Assembly: GCA_016794425.1 (NCBI GenBank)
Contig: JAEUHR010000012.1
Coordinates: 1-62,061 of the forward strand
Direction of reading: 5' to 3'
Source: Planctomycetota bacterium
GTDB taxonomy: Bacteria; Planctomycetota; UBA1135; UBA2386
DNA: 62,061 nt
This document shows, piece after piece, positions 17,124-25,540 of the stretch (position 1 is its first letter; every line of letters begins with the position of its first letter). The translations under genes and the position numbers were made by a program. Under the pieces are notes generated by a model, which worked only from the letters and a program-made list of their open reading frames with translations, was not told the origin of the DNA and did no database searches.

Positions 17124-18311
17124 ATGTCGCGCAGCTGCTGCTTCCTGTTCCCGCTCGTGTGTTCGATCGCGCTGCCGGCGCAGACGACCCATCTGGTGGG
17201 CCCCGGTGGGTTCGCCCAGATCCGCGAGGCGCTCGCCGTCGCCGCTCCCGGCGACCGCATCCACGTGCTGCCGGGCACCTACGCGCACTTCGCGGTGCAG
17301 GCCGGCGTCACGATCCGGGCGCTGCTGCCCGGCACCGTCGACGTGGCCTACGACATCGCCTGGTGGACGCCGGGCTGCACGGCGAACTGCATCGGCACCG
17401 TGGAAGGGCCGACGACGTTCGCCGTGCCGCCGGGCCAGACCGCGCACGTGATCGGCCTGCGCTTCGTCGCCAACGACGTCGCCTACCCGCATCCGTTCTG
17501 GCACACGATCCGGCACCGCGTCGTGGTCGCGGCGGGCCGCGTGCACTTCGACGAGTGCGAACTGCGGTCGTCGACGACCGCGCTCAGGGCCGGCCCCGGC
17601 TGCGAGGTGCACCTGCGCCATTGCACCGTCGAGGCGGTCGGACCGATGGCGGCACATGGCATCCAGTTGGCGAGCGCGAGCCTGACGCTGGTCGGCGGCA
17701 CCGTGCACGCGGCGCGCGTCGGCGCCGCCTTGTACAGCGGTGCCGGCATCGACGGCAGTGCCAGCACGATCCACGCCAGTGGCGCGACGATCCGCGGTGG
17801 CCTCAGTCTGTCGCCCGCCGGCAGCGGGCCCGGCATCGACGCCATCGGCGGGGCGCTGTGGCTGCACGGCTGTGTGGTCGAAGGCAGTTGCGCCGTGGGG
17901 TCGACGACGCCGTGGCAGCACGACGACTGCACGCTGGTGAACCTGGATCCGTTCTGCGCGGCGACGGCGCCGTCGTCGCTGCTCGGCGTGCAGCAGGCCG
18001 CGGCGCCGGTGGCCGGCGCGCCGTTCCAACTCGACTGGCACACCGACCCGAACGGCTTCGTCGCCGTGTTCGCGAGTCCGGCGCTGGCGCGCGTGCCGGT
18101 GCCGGAGCTGGTCGTGCAGCCGGTCTGGCTCGATCCGCTGCCGATGTTCTTCGCCACCATCGTGCTGGCCGACGCAGCGGGCGTCGCCGTGACGACGTTC
18201 GCGCTGCCGCCCGGCGCGGCGTTCGTCGACACCGAGCTGTGGCTGACCGGGGTCAGCGGCTTCGCGTTCCCGCTGCAGGCGAGCCCGCCGGTCGGCGGCA
18301 TCCTGCGGTAG
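17124..18311 (+). CDS. Secreted protein with probable right-handed beta-helix
   Basis: The 395-residue product has a signal peptide (CCFLFPLVCSIALPAQ). It then has FAQIREALAVAAPGDRIHVLPGTYAHFAVQAGVTIRAL, the typical opening of right-handed parallel beta-helix proteins that form a stacked coil and often bind or cut polysaccharides. Repeated strand-turn units (VHFDECELRSS, CEVHLRHCTVEAVG, LTLVGGTVHAARVG, LWLHGCVVEGS) run to about residue 280, followed by a separate C-terminal beta domain. Cysteines are frequent, as in secreted proteins. No catalytic residues are obvious. The protein encoded at 51059 has the same architecture. Confidence 0.65.
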   Translation: MSRSCCFLFPLVCSIALPAQTTHLVGPGGFAQIREALAVAAPGDRIHVLPGTYAHFAVQAGVTIRALLPGTVDVAYDIAWWTPGCTANCIGTVEGPTTFAVPPGQTAHVIGLRFVANDVAYPHPFWHTIRHRVVVAAGRVHFDECELRSSTTALRAGPGCEVHLRHCTVEAVGPMAAHGIQLASASLTLVGGTVHAARVGAALYSGAGIDGSASTIHASGATIRGGLSLSPAGSGPGIDAIGGALWLHGCVVEGSCAVGSTTPWQHDDCTLVNLDPFCAATAPSSLLGVQQAAAPVAGAPFQLDWHTDPNGFVAVFASPALARVPVPELVVQPVWLDPLPMFFATIVLADAAGVAVTTFALPPGAAFVDTELWLTGVSGFAFPLQASPPVGGILR

Positions 18312-18394
18312 CGCCCCCCGGGCGGCTCCGCGTCGCAGCGCGCTGCGCACTGCCCGGCCTGACATGCCGGGCGGCGTAGCCACCTTGATGGCGC

Positions 18395-18835
18395 ATGATC
18401 CAGTCTGCTGCCAAGGTGCCGGCGCTACGTGTGCTCGGCGACCAGATCCGCATCCTGCTGCCGCATCGGGCTTCGCCGGCCCGGCTGGCCGTCGCCGACC
18501 TCGTGGTGCAGCCCGGCAGCCAGGTGCCGCCGCACTACCACGCTGCGACCGACGAGTGCTACTACCTGATGGACGGGGCCCTCGAGGTGCAGGTCGGGGC
18601 GGCCGCGCATCGCTTGGGTGCCGGCGATTTCCTGCATCTGCCCGCCGGGACCGTGCACGGCTACCGGAACACCAGCCGGGAACCCGCGCACGCGCTGGTC
18701 TGGACCGTCGGCGAGCCGATCGACGCGTTCTTCGTCGACCTCGCGGCGCACGTGCGCGAACTGCCGCGCGACGCCGAGGCGCTGCAGCGCGTCCTGTCGC
18801 GCCACGACGTCGTGATGGTCGCGCCGACTTGCTGA
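18395..18835 (+). CDS. Cupin-domain protein
   Basis: The 146-residue protein is a single conserved-barrel cupin. Motif 1 is PPHYHAATDECYYLMDGALEVQVG (His, His, Glu metal ligands within H-x-H-x4-E) and motif 2 is GDFLHLPAGTVHGYRN with the fourth His. It should bind a divalent metal in the barrel. Family members include oxidoreductases, isomerases and sugar- or auxin-binding proteins, so the reaction cannot be named. A short C-terminal helix ends in a Cys. It converges with yebC, with a strong hairpin in between. Confidence 0.85.
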   Translation: MIQSAAKVPALRVLGDQIRILLPHRASPARLAVADLVVQPGSQVPPHYHAATDECYYLMDGALEVQVGAAAHRLGAGDFLHLPAGTVHGYRNTSREPAHALVWTVGEPIDAFFVDLAAHVRELPRDAEALQRVLSRHDVVMVAPTC

Positions 18836-18882
18836 ACCCGGGCGGCGCCGCCGCCGACGCCGGCTGCCGGCGGCAGGAAAAC

Positions 18883-18908
18883 GCCCGGCAGGCCGCAGCC
18901 TGCCGGGC
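18883..18908. terminator. Strong hairpin between cupin and yebC genes
   Basis: GCCCGGCAGGC-CGCA-GCCTGCCGGGC is an 11-base perfect stem with a 4-base loop. On the minus strand it is followed by GTTTTCC, on the plus strand by no T-run, so it best fits an intrinsic-like terminator for yebC and possibly both genes. The remaining bases 18836-19126 hold nothing else that I can support. Confidence 0.55.
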
Positions 18909-19126
18909 TGGCAGAGAACTCCTGGCCGGACGGGCAAGCGACTTGGCGTCGAGCTTGGCCCACGTGCCGCGGCGCACGGACGGTCGCCGGTGGGCGCGTG
19001 GGTGGTGGAACCCGCGCGGTCAGGTAGTGCAATCGACGAACGCGCGGCGCGCCGCGTTCCGTCGGCGGCAACGGAATCTCGATCTGCTGCTGCCTGGCGT
19101 GGCCCACGCCCCGACCGGGCGCCCGG

Positions 19127-19837
19127 CTACTTCAGGCCGGCGTGCACGCGGTGCACGTCGTCGTGGCCGTCCAGGCGTTCGAGGAACGCCTCGACCGCGG
19201 CGCGGGCGTCGCCGTCGAGCGCGATCGGATCCTTGCAGCGGTAGCCGAGTTCGGCGGTCGCGACCGTCCAGCCGGCGGCGCGCAGCGCGTCGGCGACCGG
19301 ATACATGTCGGTGCGGTCGGTGAAAAAGCGCGCGCCGGTCTGGTCGTCGGGGGTGTTCTCGAGCGGTTCGACGTCCTGCGCGCCGGCTTCGATCGCCGCG
19401 GCGTCGCGGTCCTGGCCGGCCTTGCCGTGCGTGGCCTCGACGATGCCGACGTGGTCGAACAGGAACGCGACCTTGCTGCCGAACTGGCCTTCCTTCCACA
19501 TCGAGCGCAGGTCCGGTGCGGTGCGGTTCCGGTTCTCGGTCATGCACTCGACGATCACCGGCACGTTGTACGGGCCCATGCCCTCGTAGGTGACCAGCTC
19601 GTACTGGATCGCCTCGTCACCCTGGCCCGAACCCTTGGCGATCGCGCGCTTGATGACGTCGTTCGACACCGACTGCTTGCGCGCCTGCTCGACTGCGAGC
19701 GCGAGCCTCGGGTTCATCGCCGGGTCGGGCACGCCCATCTTCGCGGCGACCATGATCTCGCGGACCAGCTTGCTGGTGATCTGCGCCCGCCGGTTGGCGG
19801 TGACCTCTTTCTTGCTGTGCAGCCACTGACGGCCCAT
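19127..19837 (-). CDS. yebC: YebC/PmpR-family translation or transcription factor
   Basis: The 236-residue protein starts at ATG 19837 (MGRQWLHSKKEV). The usual family form is MAGHSKWxxIKHKK. It has the conserved AAKMGVPDPAMNPRLALAVEQARKQSVSNDVIKRAIAKGSG, YELVTYEGMGPYNVPVIVECMTENRNRT and FDHVGIVEA. YebC proteins have been described as transcriptional regulators and, more recently, as ribosome-associated factors that relieve stalling at proline stretches. Such stretches are common in this window (for example the genes at 4511 and 56977). An upstream in-frame ATG at 19903 would add an unconserved tail. Confidence 0.92.
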   Translation of the reverse strand: MGRQWLHSKKEVTANRRAQITSKLVREIMVAAKMGVPDPAMNPRLALAVEQARKQSVSNDVIKRAIAKGSGQGDEAIQYELVTYEGMGPYNVPVIVECMTENRNRTAPDLRSMWKEGQFGSKVAFLFDHVGIVEATHGKAGQDRDAAAIEAGAQDVEPLENTPDDQTGARFFTDRTDMYPVADALRAAGWTVATAELGYRCKDPIALDGDARAAVEAFLERLDGHDDVHRVHAGLK

Positions 19838-20027
19838 CGCGTTCGTCTCGTCGGTTCGGGTTCGGTTCGCGGTCGAGGCAGCAGGATCGCCGCGCGGAGG
19901 CATGCGGGCAAGGGTCGCGTGCCGCGGGCACGTGCGTTGCGAGCCGCGGCGCCGCGCGCGTCGGGGCGACCTGACGGCAGGACACGAATGCCTGCGGATC
20001 GCGGGTGCCCCGGCCCGGGGGGCTCGC

Positions 20028-20033
20028 TAGCCT
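20028..20033 (+). promoter_or_regulatory. -10-like hexamer TAGCCT before first POT gene
   Basis: CTAGCCT followed by GTCGCC lies 37 bases before the TTG start at 20071, in the 233-base divergent gap between yebC and the transporter. No convincing -35 is seen. The rest of this gap (19838-20027) shows no gene. Confidence 0.4.
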
Positions 20034-20058
20034 GTCGCCACCCTCTCCCGCTCGTTCC

Positions 20059-20063
20059 AGGAG
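20059..20063 (+). promoter_or_regulatory. Ribosome-binding site AGGAG deciding a TTG start
   Basis: AGGAG ends 7 bases before TTG 20071. This spacing supports a TTG start for the transporter rather than the upstream in-frame GTG at 20005, which has no such site and would lie within the promoter region. Confidence 0.55.
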
Positions 20064-20070
20064 TCCGCGT

Positions 20071-21645
20071 TTGAGCAACGTCGCCGCCGTTTCCGCCGAG
20101 AAGGGCCATCCGCCCGGTCTGTGGATCCTCTTCTTCGCCGAGTTGTGGGAGCGCTTCTGCTACTACGGCATGCGAGCGTTGCTCGCGGTCTACGTCGCCG
20201 ACCTGTTCTTCGTGCAGCAGAGCGAGGCGTCGCTGGTCTACGGCGCCTACACGTCGCTGATCTACGCGACCGGCATCTTCGGCGGCGCGATCGCCGACCG
20301 GCTGCTCGGCTTCCGCCGCTCGATCCTGCTCGGCGGGTTCGTGATGGCGCTCGGCTGTTTCGCGCTGTCGGTGCGCAACCAGGACTCGTTCCTGGTCGGG
20401 CTGTCGCTGCTGATCGTCGGCAACGGCCTGTTCAAACCGAACATCTCGAGCCTGGTCGGCAAGCTGTACCAGCCGGGTGACCCGCGCCGCGATGCCGGCT
20501 TCACGATCTTCTACATGGGCATCAACCTCGGCGCGCTGCTGGCGCCGCTGGCATGTGCCGCCGTGTCGCGCCTGTTCCCGAAGCAGGTGCCGCTCGACCA
20601 GCTGCCGCCGGGCCTCGACAAGGACGTGGCCTACCCGCAGTGGCAGCAGCAGGGCTTCGCCGAACTGCCCGACTACCGCTGGGGCTTCCTGCTCGCCGGC
20701 ATCGGCATGCTGCTCGGCATCGTCACGTTCTGGCGCGGCCGTGCGCGGCTCGGTGACCAGGGCCTGCCGCCGCAGGGCCGCGAGGGCGGGACGCCGCTGT
20801 TGCTGGTCGTGCTCGGCTGCGCGGCGCTGACGCCGCTGGTCTACCTGCTGATCGCGAACAAGGAGTTCGCGTTCTACATCCTGATGGCGCTCGCGGTCGG
20901 CATGACGATCTACCTGATCGCGTTCGCGGTGCAGTGCTTCGGCGCCGGCGACAAGGTCGGCGGCCAGCGGATCTTCGCGCTGATCGCGCTGCTGCTCGCC
21001 AACACGGTGTTCTGGTCGGCCTTCGAGCAGGCCGGCAACTCGCTGAACTTCTTCGCCCGCGACTACGTGCACATGATCTCGCTGCCGGGCGGGAAGAACT
21101 TCGACTTCGAGTGGTTCCAGTCGGTGAACTCGCTGTTCATCATCGCGCTCGGTCCGGTGTTCGCCTGGACCTGGGTCTGGCTGGATCAGCGCCGGCGCAA
21201 TCCGTCGATCCCGGTGAAGTTCGGCATCGGCGTCGTCTGCGTCGGCCTCGGCTTCGGCGTGCTGATGTGGGCGATGTCGTCGGTCGGCATGGAAGGCCGC
21301 GTCAGCTTCTGGTCGCTGGTCGCGCTGTACTTCGTGCACACCTGCGGCGAGTTGTGCATCTCGCCGGTCGGCCTGTCGATGGTGACCAAGCTGGCGCCGG
21401 CGCGCATGACCGGCCTGGTGATGGGCGCCTGGTTCCTGTCGATCTCGTGCGCCAACTTCCTGGCCGGCAAGATCTCGGAGTACGCGGCGACGGTCGACGA
21501 GAGCAAGGCGGAGGTCGCCGGCGGCGTGCCGATGTCGAGCTACTACCCGGCCTACGAGTTCCTGCTCTGGTACACGGTGATCGCCGGCGGCATCTTCCTG
21601 CTGATCAGCAAGCCGCTGAACAAGTGGATGCACGGCATCAAGTGA
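20071..21645 (+). CDS. POT/PTR-family proton-dependent peptide transporter (1)
   Basis: The 524-residue membrane protein is a proton-coupled oligopeptide transporter of the major facilitator superfamily. It has ELWERFCYYGMRALLAVY, which holds the proton-coupling E-x-x-E-R motif of helix 1, and GGAIADRLLGFRRSILLGG. It also has FKPNISSLVGKLY and DAGFTIFYMGINLGAL, all family signatures. It probably imports di- and tripeptides. A TTG start with a good ribosome-binding site is used. It is followed 68 bases later by a second, different POT gene; the two are too divergent to be a recent duplication. Confidence 0.93.
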   Translation: MSNVAAVSAEKGHPPGLWILFFAELWERFCYYGMRALLAVYVADLFFVQQSEASLVYGAYTSLIYATGIFGGAIADRLLGFRRSILLGGFVMALGCFALSVRNQDSFLVGLSLLIVGNGLFKPNISSLVGKLYQPGDPRRDAGFTIFYMGINLGALLAPLACAAVSRLFPKQVPLDQLPPGLDKDVAYPQWQQQGFAELPDYRWGFLLAGIGMLLGIVTFWRGRARLGDQGLPPQGREGGTPLLLVVLGCAALTPLVYLLIANKEFAFYILMALAVGMTIYLIAFAVQCFGAGDKVGGQRIFALIALLLANTVFWSAFEQAGNSLNFFARDYVHMISLPGGKNFDFEWFQSVNSLFIIALGPVFAWTWVWLDQRRRNPSIPVKFGIGVVCVGLGFGVLMWAMSSVGMEGRVSFWSLVALYFVHTCGELCISPVGLSMVTKLAPARMTGLVMGAWFLSISCANFLAGKISEYAATVDESKAEVAGGVPMSSYYPAYEFLLWYTVIAGGIFLLISKPLNKWMHGIK

Positions 21646-21713
21646 CCGTCGGTTCTGCCCGTCCGCGCCGTTGAAGCCGGCCCCGCCACCTCTCCCCTCC
21701 TCTCGCTCCCGCC

Positions 21714-23666
21714 ATGTTCACCGGCCACCCGCAGGGCCTCTTCCGGCTGTTCTTCATCGAGATGTGGGAGCGGCTCGGCTTCTACACGATCGTCGCGGTG
21801 CTGATGCTCTACGCGAAGGACACCGAGCGCGGCGGCCTCGGCCTGTCGGCCGACTTCGCGAACGAGATCTACGGCATCTACCTCGCGTTCGTCTACTTCA
21901 CGCCGTACCTCGGCGGCCTGCTCGCCGACCGCTTCCTCGGCTACCGCAAGGCGGTGCTGATCGGCGGCCTCGTGTTCGCGACCGGCTTCTTCCTGCTCGG
22001 CAGCGGCCAGTCGTGGACGTTCCCGGTCGGCCTGACGCTGCTGTGCATCGGCAACGGCTTCTTCAAGCCCAACATCTCGGCGATGGTGGGCAACCTCTAC
22101 GTGAAGGGGGATCCCAAGCGCGACGCGGGCTTCAACATCTTCTACATGGGGATCAACATCGGCGCGTTCACGGCCAACTTCCTGGCGGCCTACACGCGCA
22201 ACGAGTGGTTCTGGGAAGCCGCGTTCCTCGCCGCCGGCGTCGGCATGCTGCTGTCGGTCCTGATCCTGCTCGGCAGCTGGAAGACGCTCGAACGCGCCGA
22301 CCGCACGCCGGGCACGAACCCCGAGGACACGCCGTTCGGTGAGATCCTCGGCCGCATCCTGGCTCCGGCGCTGGTCGTCGGCGTGCTGGGCTGGGCGTTC
22401 GCGGCCTACGTGCTGCCGAAGGACGTCACCAAGCTCGTCAAGGCGACCGACATCGGCTTCCTGCTCGGCGCGATCCCGATCCTGCTGTTCTTCGTCAACC
22501 TGTCCAAGCGCGCCAGCACCGAGGAGAAGCCGGGCCTGCGCGCGCTGCTGCCGGTCTACCTCGCGGGCGGCACGTTCTTCATGGTGCTGCACCTGAACGG
22601 CAGCGCGATGACGACCTGGGCCGACGAGAACACCGTGCGCAACCTCGGCGCCAACGACCCCGTCGTGTTCGTCGCCGACACGTTCCCGGTGTTCGCGGAC
22701 CAGGCGCTGCCGAGCTACTACCACAACGCCGCGGCCGACATCCCGCGGCCGCACCGCAGCACGCTGCTGCCGATCGCCACGACCACGCAGGCGAAGATGT
22801 TCGGCCAGAAGCGCATGGACGTGGTCAGCCTCGACGAGCTGCGCGGCAAGCTGCCGGCCGACGTCGCGGTCGAGGCGCTGCCGCTCCGTGGCGAACTGAG
22901 CGCCGAGCAGAAGGCGTGGAAGAAGTTCAGCGTCGAGGTGTTCCCGAAGGTCCTGGTCGAGGAGGGCACCGACGCGCACGGTCTGCCGGTCACGACGGTC
23001 AAGGCCGAGGCCGGCACGGAGGCGGCGCAGCGCGTGGCGTTCGTGCGCACGGCCGGCGACCAGCGCTTCGCGACGTTCCTGGTCACCGACGCCGACTTCA
23101 CGGCGCTCTACGCCGGCGACCCGCCGGAACTGCCGCCGGGGCAGTACCTGCGCACCGCCAACCCGGAGCTGTACCAGTCGTGGAACGCGTTCTTCGTGAT
23201 CCTGCTGACGCCGCTGCTGATGCTCTACTTCGCGTCGCTGCTGCAGCGCGGCGTCGACTTCAGCACGGCGCGCAAGATCTTCGCCGGCATGGCGATCACG
23301 GCGCTGTCGGCGCTGTTCATGATGGTCGCCGGCATCGTCGGCGAGGACGGCGCGCACAAGGTCAGCGGCCTGTGGCTGATGGGCTTCTACGCGATCGTGA
23401 CGGTCGGCGAACTGTGCCTGTCGCCGATGGCGCTGTCGCTGGTGACCAAGCTGTCGCCGCGGCGGTTCGTCGGCCTGACGATGGGCGGCTGGTTCTTCGC
23501 CACCGCGGTCGGCAACAAGTTCTCGGGCTTCCTCGGCGTGCTGCAGGGAGCGCTGACGCCGACCGTGTTCTTCCTGGTGATCGCGGTCGCGGTCGCCGTC
23601 GTGGCCGGCTACATCCTGTCCGTGCTGAAGAAGCTCGACGCCGCGATCAAGCAGTACGGCGCGTAG
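21714..23666 (+). CDS. POT/PTR-family transporter (2), with large periplasmic insert
   Basis: The 650-residue protein has the same POT signatures (EMWERLGFYTIVAVLMLY, YLGGLLADRFLGYRKAVLIGG, FKPNISAMVGNLYVKGDPKRDAGFNIFYMGINIGAF). It differs from its neighbour by a soluble insert of about 150 residues after helix 8 (around 310-475), between LHLNGSAMTTWADENTVRN and the helix starting FFVILLTPLLMLYFASLL. The insert may bind peptides or a partner outside the membrane. Tandem POT genes with different architectures suggest different substrate ranges. Confidence 0.92.
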   Translation: MFTGHPQGLFRLFFIEMWERLGFYTIVAVLMLYAKDTERGGLGLSADFANEIYGIYLAFVYFTPYLGGLLADRFLGYRKAVLIGGLVFATGFFLLGSGQSWTFPVGLTLLCIGNGFFKPNISAMVGNLYVKGDPKRDAGFNIFYMGINIGAFTANFLAAYTRNEWFWEAAFLAAGVGMLLSVLILLGSWKTLERADRTPGTNPEDTPFGEILGRILAPALVVGVLGWAFAAYVLPKDVTKLVKATDIGFLLGAIPILLFFVNLSKRASTEEKPGLRALLPVYLAGGTFFMVLHLNGSAMTTWADENTVRNLGANDPVVFVADTFPVFADQALPSYYHNAAADIPRPHRSTLLPIATTTQAKMFGQKRMDVVSLDELRGKLPADVAVEALPLRGELSAEQKAWKKFSVEVFPKVLVEEGTDAHGLPVTTVKAEAGTEAAQRVAFVRTAGDQRFATFLVTDADFTALYAGDPPELPPGQYLRTANPELYQSWNAFFVILLTPLLMLYFASLLQRGVDFSTARKIFAGMAITALSALFMMVAGIVGEDGAHKVSGLWLMGFYAIVTVGELCLSPMALSLVTKLSPRRFVGLTMGGWFFATAVGNKFSGFLGVLQGALTPTVFFLVIAVAVAVVAGYILSVLKKLDAAIKQYGA

Positions 23667-23724
23667 TACGAAAGCGGCGCTCCGAACCAAGACCACCTCG
23701 CCGCGGCCGCCCCGCGGCGGCAAG

Positions 23725-24330
23725 ATGCCCGCACCGATGACCCGCCTCACGCTGCAGACCCTCGTCGACCGGCTCGGCACGCTGGGACCGAAGGACATCA
23801 CGCTGGCCGGGGTCCAGCAGATCGTCGGCGACGGCGCGCTCGACGAGGCGACGCTGCGGCCGTTCATCGGCGTGCGCACCGACAAGTACGCGCGGCGGCT
23901 CGTGCACCGCGGCCGCTGGTTCGACGTCATGGTGCTGACGTGGGCGCCGGGCCAGTTCACGCCGGTGCACAACCACGCCGGCAACTGCGGCTGGGTCCGG
24001 CTCGTGCGCGGCCAGATCAGCGAGGAGACGTTCCGGCTGGTGCCGGGCGCGTCGCTGCCCGACGCCGCGGTGGCCGCCGACCCCGGCGAACGCGGCGGCT
24101 GCGTCGGCCTCGAGCGCACGGGCAGCGGCGTGATCGCCGAGATCGGCGCGGTCGCGACCGCCGACCGCGTGCGGGCGATCCACCGGCTCGGCAACCCGGC
24201 CGCCGCCGGCGGCGACGCGACCGTCACGCTGCACGTGTACTCGTTGCCGCACGACAGTTGTCTCGCCTTCGACCTCGACCGCCGCACCTGCCAGCGGCGC
24301 GACCTGGCGTTCGATCCGCTGCCGGTCTGA
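23725..24330 (+). CDS. Cysteine dioxygenase-family protein
   Basis: The 201-residue cupin enzyme has the CDO motif PVHNHAGNCGWVRLVRG, with H82 and H84 as iron ligands, a downstream H153 as the third, and HVYSLP with Y172. C88 and Y172 may correspond to the Cys-Tyr cross-link of cysteine dioxygenases. The family oxidises cysteine (or other thiols such as 3-mercaptopropionate) to sulfinic acids. It lies 58 bases after the peptide transporters on the same strand, so degradation of cysteine derived from imported peptides is plausible. The start could be ATG 23725 or 23737. Confidence 0.85.
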   Translation: MPAPMTRLTLQTLVDRLGTLGPKDITLAGVQQIVGDGALDEATLRPFIGVRTDKYARRLVHRGRWFDVMVLTWAPGQFTPVHNHAGNCGWVRLVRGQISEETFRLVPGASLPDAAVAADPGERGGCVGLERTGSGVIAEIGAVATADRVRAIHRLGNPAAAGGDATVTLHVYSLPHDSCLAFDLDRRTCQRRDLAFDPLPV

Positions 24331-24350
24331 CGCCGCCGGCGCCTCTGCCG

Positions 24351-24378
24351 TTGCCGGCCAGCGGCGACCGCGTAGGCT
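24351..24378 (+). promoter_or_regulatory. Promoter-like TTGCCG-16-TAGGCT
   Basis: TTGCCG (24351-24356) and TAGGCT (24373-24378) lie 16 bases apart. The second is followed by GCGCCGCGCG and then the ATG at 24389, a 10-base gap. It fits the recurrent short-leader promoter pattern. Confidence 0.4.
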
Positions 24379-24388
24379 GCGCCGCGCG

Positions 24389-25522
24389 ATGACCGCCGTG
24401 CCGACTTCCGACGCTGCGCCGCGCGTGCCGGAACTCGACGGCGTGCGAGGGATCGCGATCGTCGCCGTCGTGGCGATGCACGCGACGCTCTACGCGAAGG
24501 TCGACCCGCGCGTCGCCGCCGAACCGCTGGCGCGCGCGATGCTGCTCGGCTGGTCCGGCGTCGACCTGTTCTTCGTGCTGAGCGGCTTCCTGATCACCGG
24601 CATCCTGGTGCGCGCGCGCGGCAGCCGCCACTACTTCCGCAACTTCTACGCGCGGCGGGCCCTGCGCATCTTCCCGCTCTACTGGCTGATCCTGGGCCTC
24701 CTGCTGTTCGTGCTGGAGCGGCCGCCGACCAGCGGCGCCGAGCGCGCGTCCTACCTGCTCTACTGGCAGAACTGGGCCTGGATCTGGCGCTTCGACGCGC
24801 ACCCGGACCTCGCGCGCACGATCACGTGGTCGCTGGCGGTCGAAGAGCAGTTCTACCTGGTCTGGCCGGCGGTCGTGCTGCTGGTGCCGCCGCGCCTGTT
24901 GCCGCGGCTGTGCGGCGCGCTGATCGTCGCCGCGATCGCGCTGCGGTTCTGGATCCTGCCCGAACGCGTTGATGTCGCCTACTTCCTGACGCCGTGCCGG
25001 CTCGACGCGCTGGCGGCCGGCGCGTGCCTCGCGGTGCTGCCGCCGGTGCCGGCGTGGGCAGGTCGGTCGGCCGTCGTGCTCGGCCTCGCCGGCCTCGCGA
25101 CCGTCGCGGTCGCGACGGGTTCGTCGCTGCCCGGCGACAACGCGCCGATGCAGGCGTGGGGGCTCGTCGCGGCGCTGACGACGGCGCTGGGTGTCGTGAC
25201 GCTGGCGCGCCGCGACGGCCTCGTCGCGGCGGTCTGCCGCAACCGCGTGCTGCGCTCGTTCGGTCGCTACAGCTACTGCATCTACCTGGTGCACGTGCTG
25301 GTCGTGCAGTGGTTCGCGGCGCGGCTCGTCGACGTCGCGCAGCGGTCGCCCGAGACGCACGCCTGGCTGACCAACGACTGCCCGGCGCTGGTGCTGCTGC
25401 TCTCGTTCACCGGCGCCAGCCTCGCCACCGTGTGGGGCATCGGCTGGCTCAGCTGGCACCTGTTCGAGCAGCACTTCCTGGCGCTGAAGCGCCGCTTCGA
25501 CGCCGCCGACGCGCGGCCGTGA
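24389..25522 (+). CDS. Acyltransferase-3 family membrane protein (OafA-like)
   Basis: The 377-residue protein is a polytopic acyltransferase of the OafA/NodX family. It has ELDGVRGIAIVAVVAMHATLY with the catalytic-type His in helix 1, SGVDLFFVLSGFLITG, FRNFYARRALRIFPLYWLIL, and WSLAVEEQFYLVWP. It would acylate a lipid-linked or surface glycan from a cytoplasmic acyl donor. The gene is probably transcribed alone from the element just upstream. It converges with the following secreted-protein gene, with 18 bases between stops. Confidence 0.92.
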   Translation: MTAVPTSDAAPRVPELDGVRGIAIVAVVAMHATLYAKVDPRVAAEPLARAMLLGWSGVDLFFVLSGFLITGILVRARGSRHYFRNFYARRALRIFPLYWLILGLLLFVLERPPTSGAERASYLLYWQNWAWIWRFDAHPDLARTITWSLAVEEQFYLVWPAVVLLVPPRLLPRLCGALIVAAIALRFWILPERVDVAYFLTPCRLDALAAGACLAVLPPVPAWAGRSAVVLGLAGLATVAVATGSSLPGDNAPMQAWGLVAALTTALGVVTLARRDGLVAAVCRNRVLRSFGRYSYCIYLVHVLVVQWFAARLVDVAQRSPETHAWLTNDCPALVLLLSFTGASLATVWGIGWLSWHLFEQHFLALKRRFDAADARP

Positions 25523-25537
25523 CCGCGCGCCGCGGTC
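25521..25537. terminator. Hairpin between convergent stop codons
   Basis: GACCGCG-CGC-CGCGGTC, a 7-base perfect stem starting inside the plus-strand TGA (25520-25522) and ending three bases before the minus-strand stop (TCA 25541-25543). It has no T-run. It could act for both genes. Confidence 0.4.
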
Positions 25538-25540
25538 GTC

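Noticed and set aside
13924..18977. Long minus-strand frames (821 and 890 codons) opposite the peptidase, the 208-residue protein and the beta-helix protein
   Set aside because: Shadows of the plus-strand genes. Third-position bias and family motifs support the plus strand.
21552..24287. A 911-codon minus-strand frame opposite the second POT gene and the dioxygenase
   Set aside because: It has no family features, while the plus-strand genes are clear.
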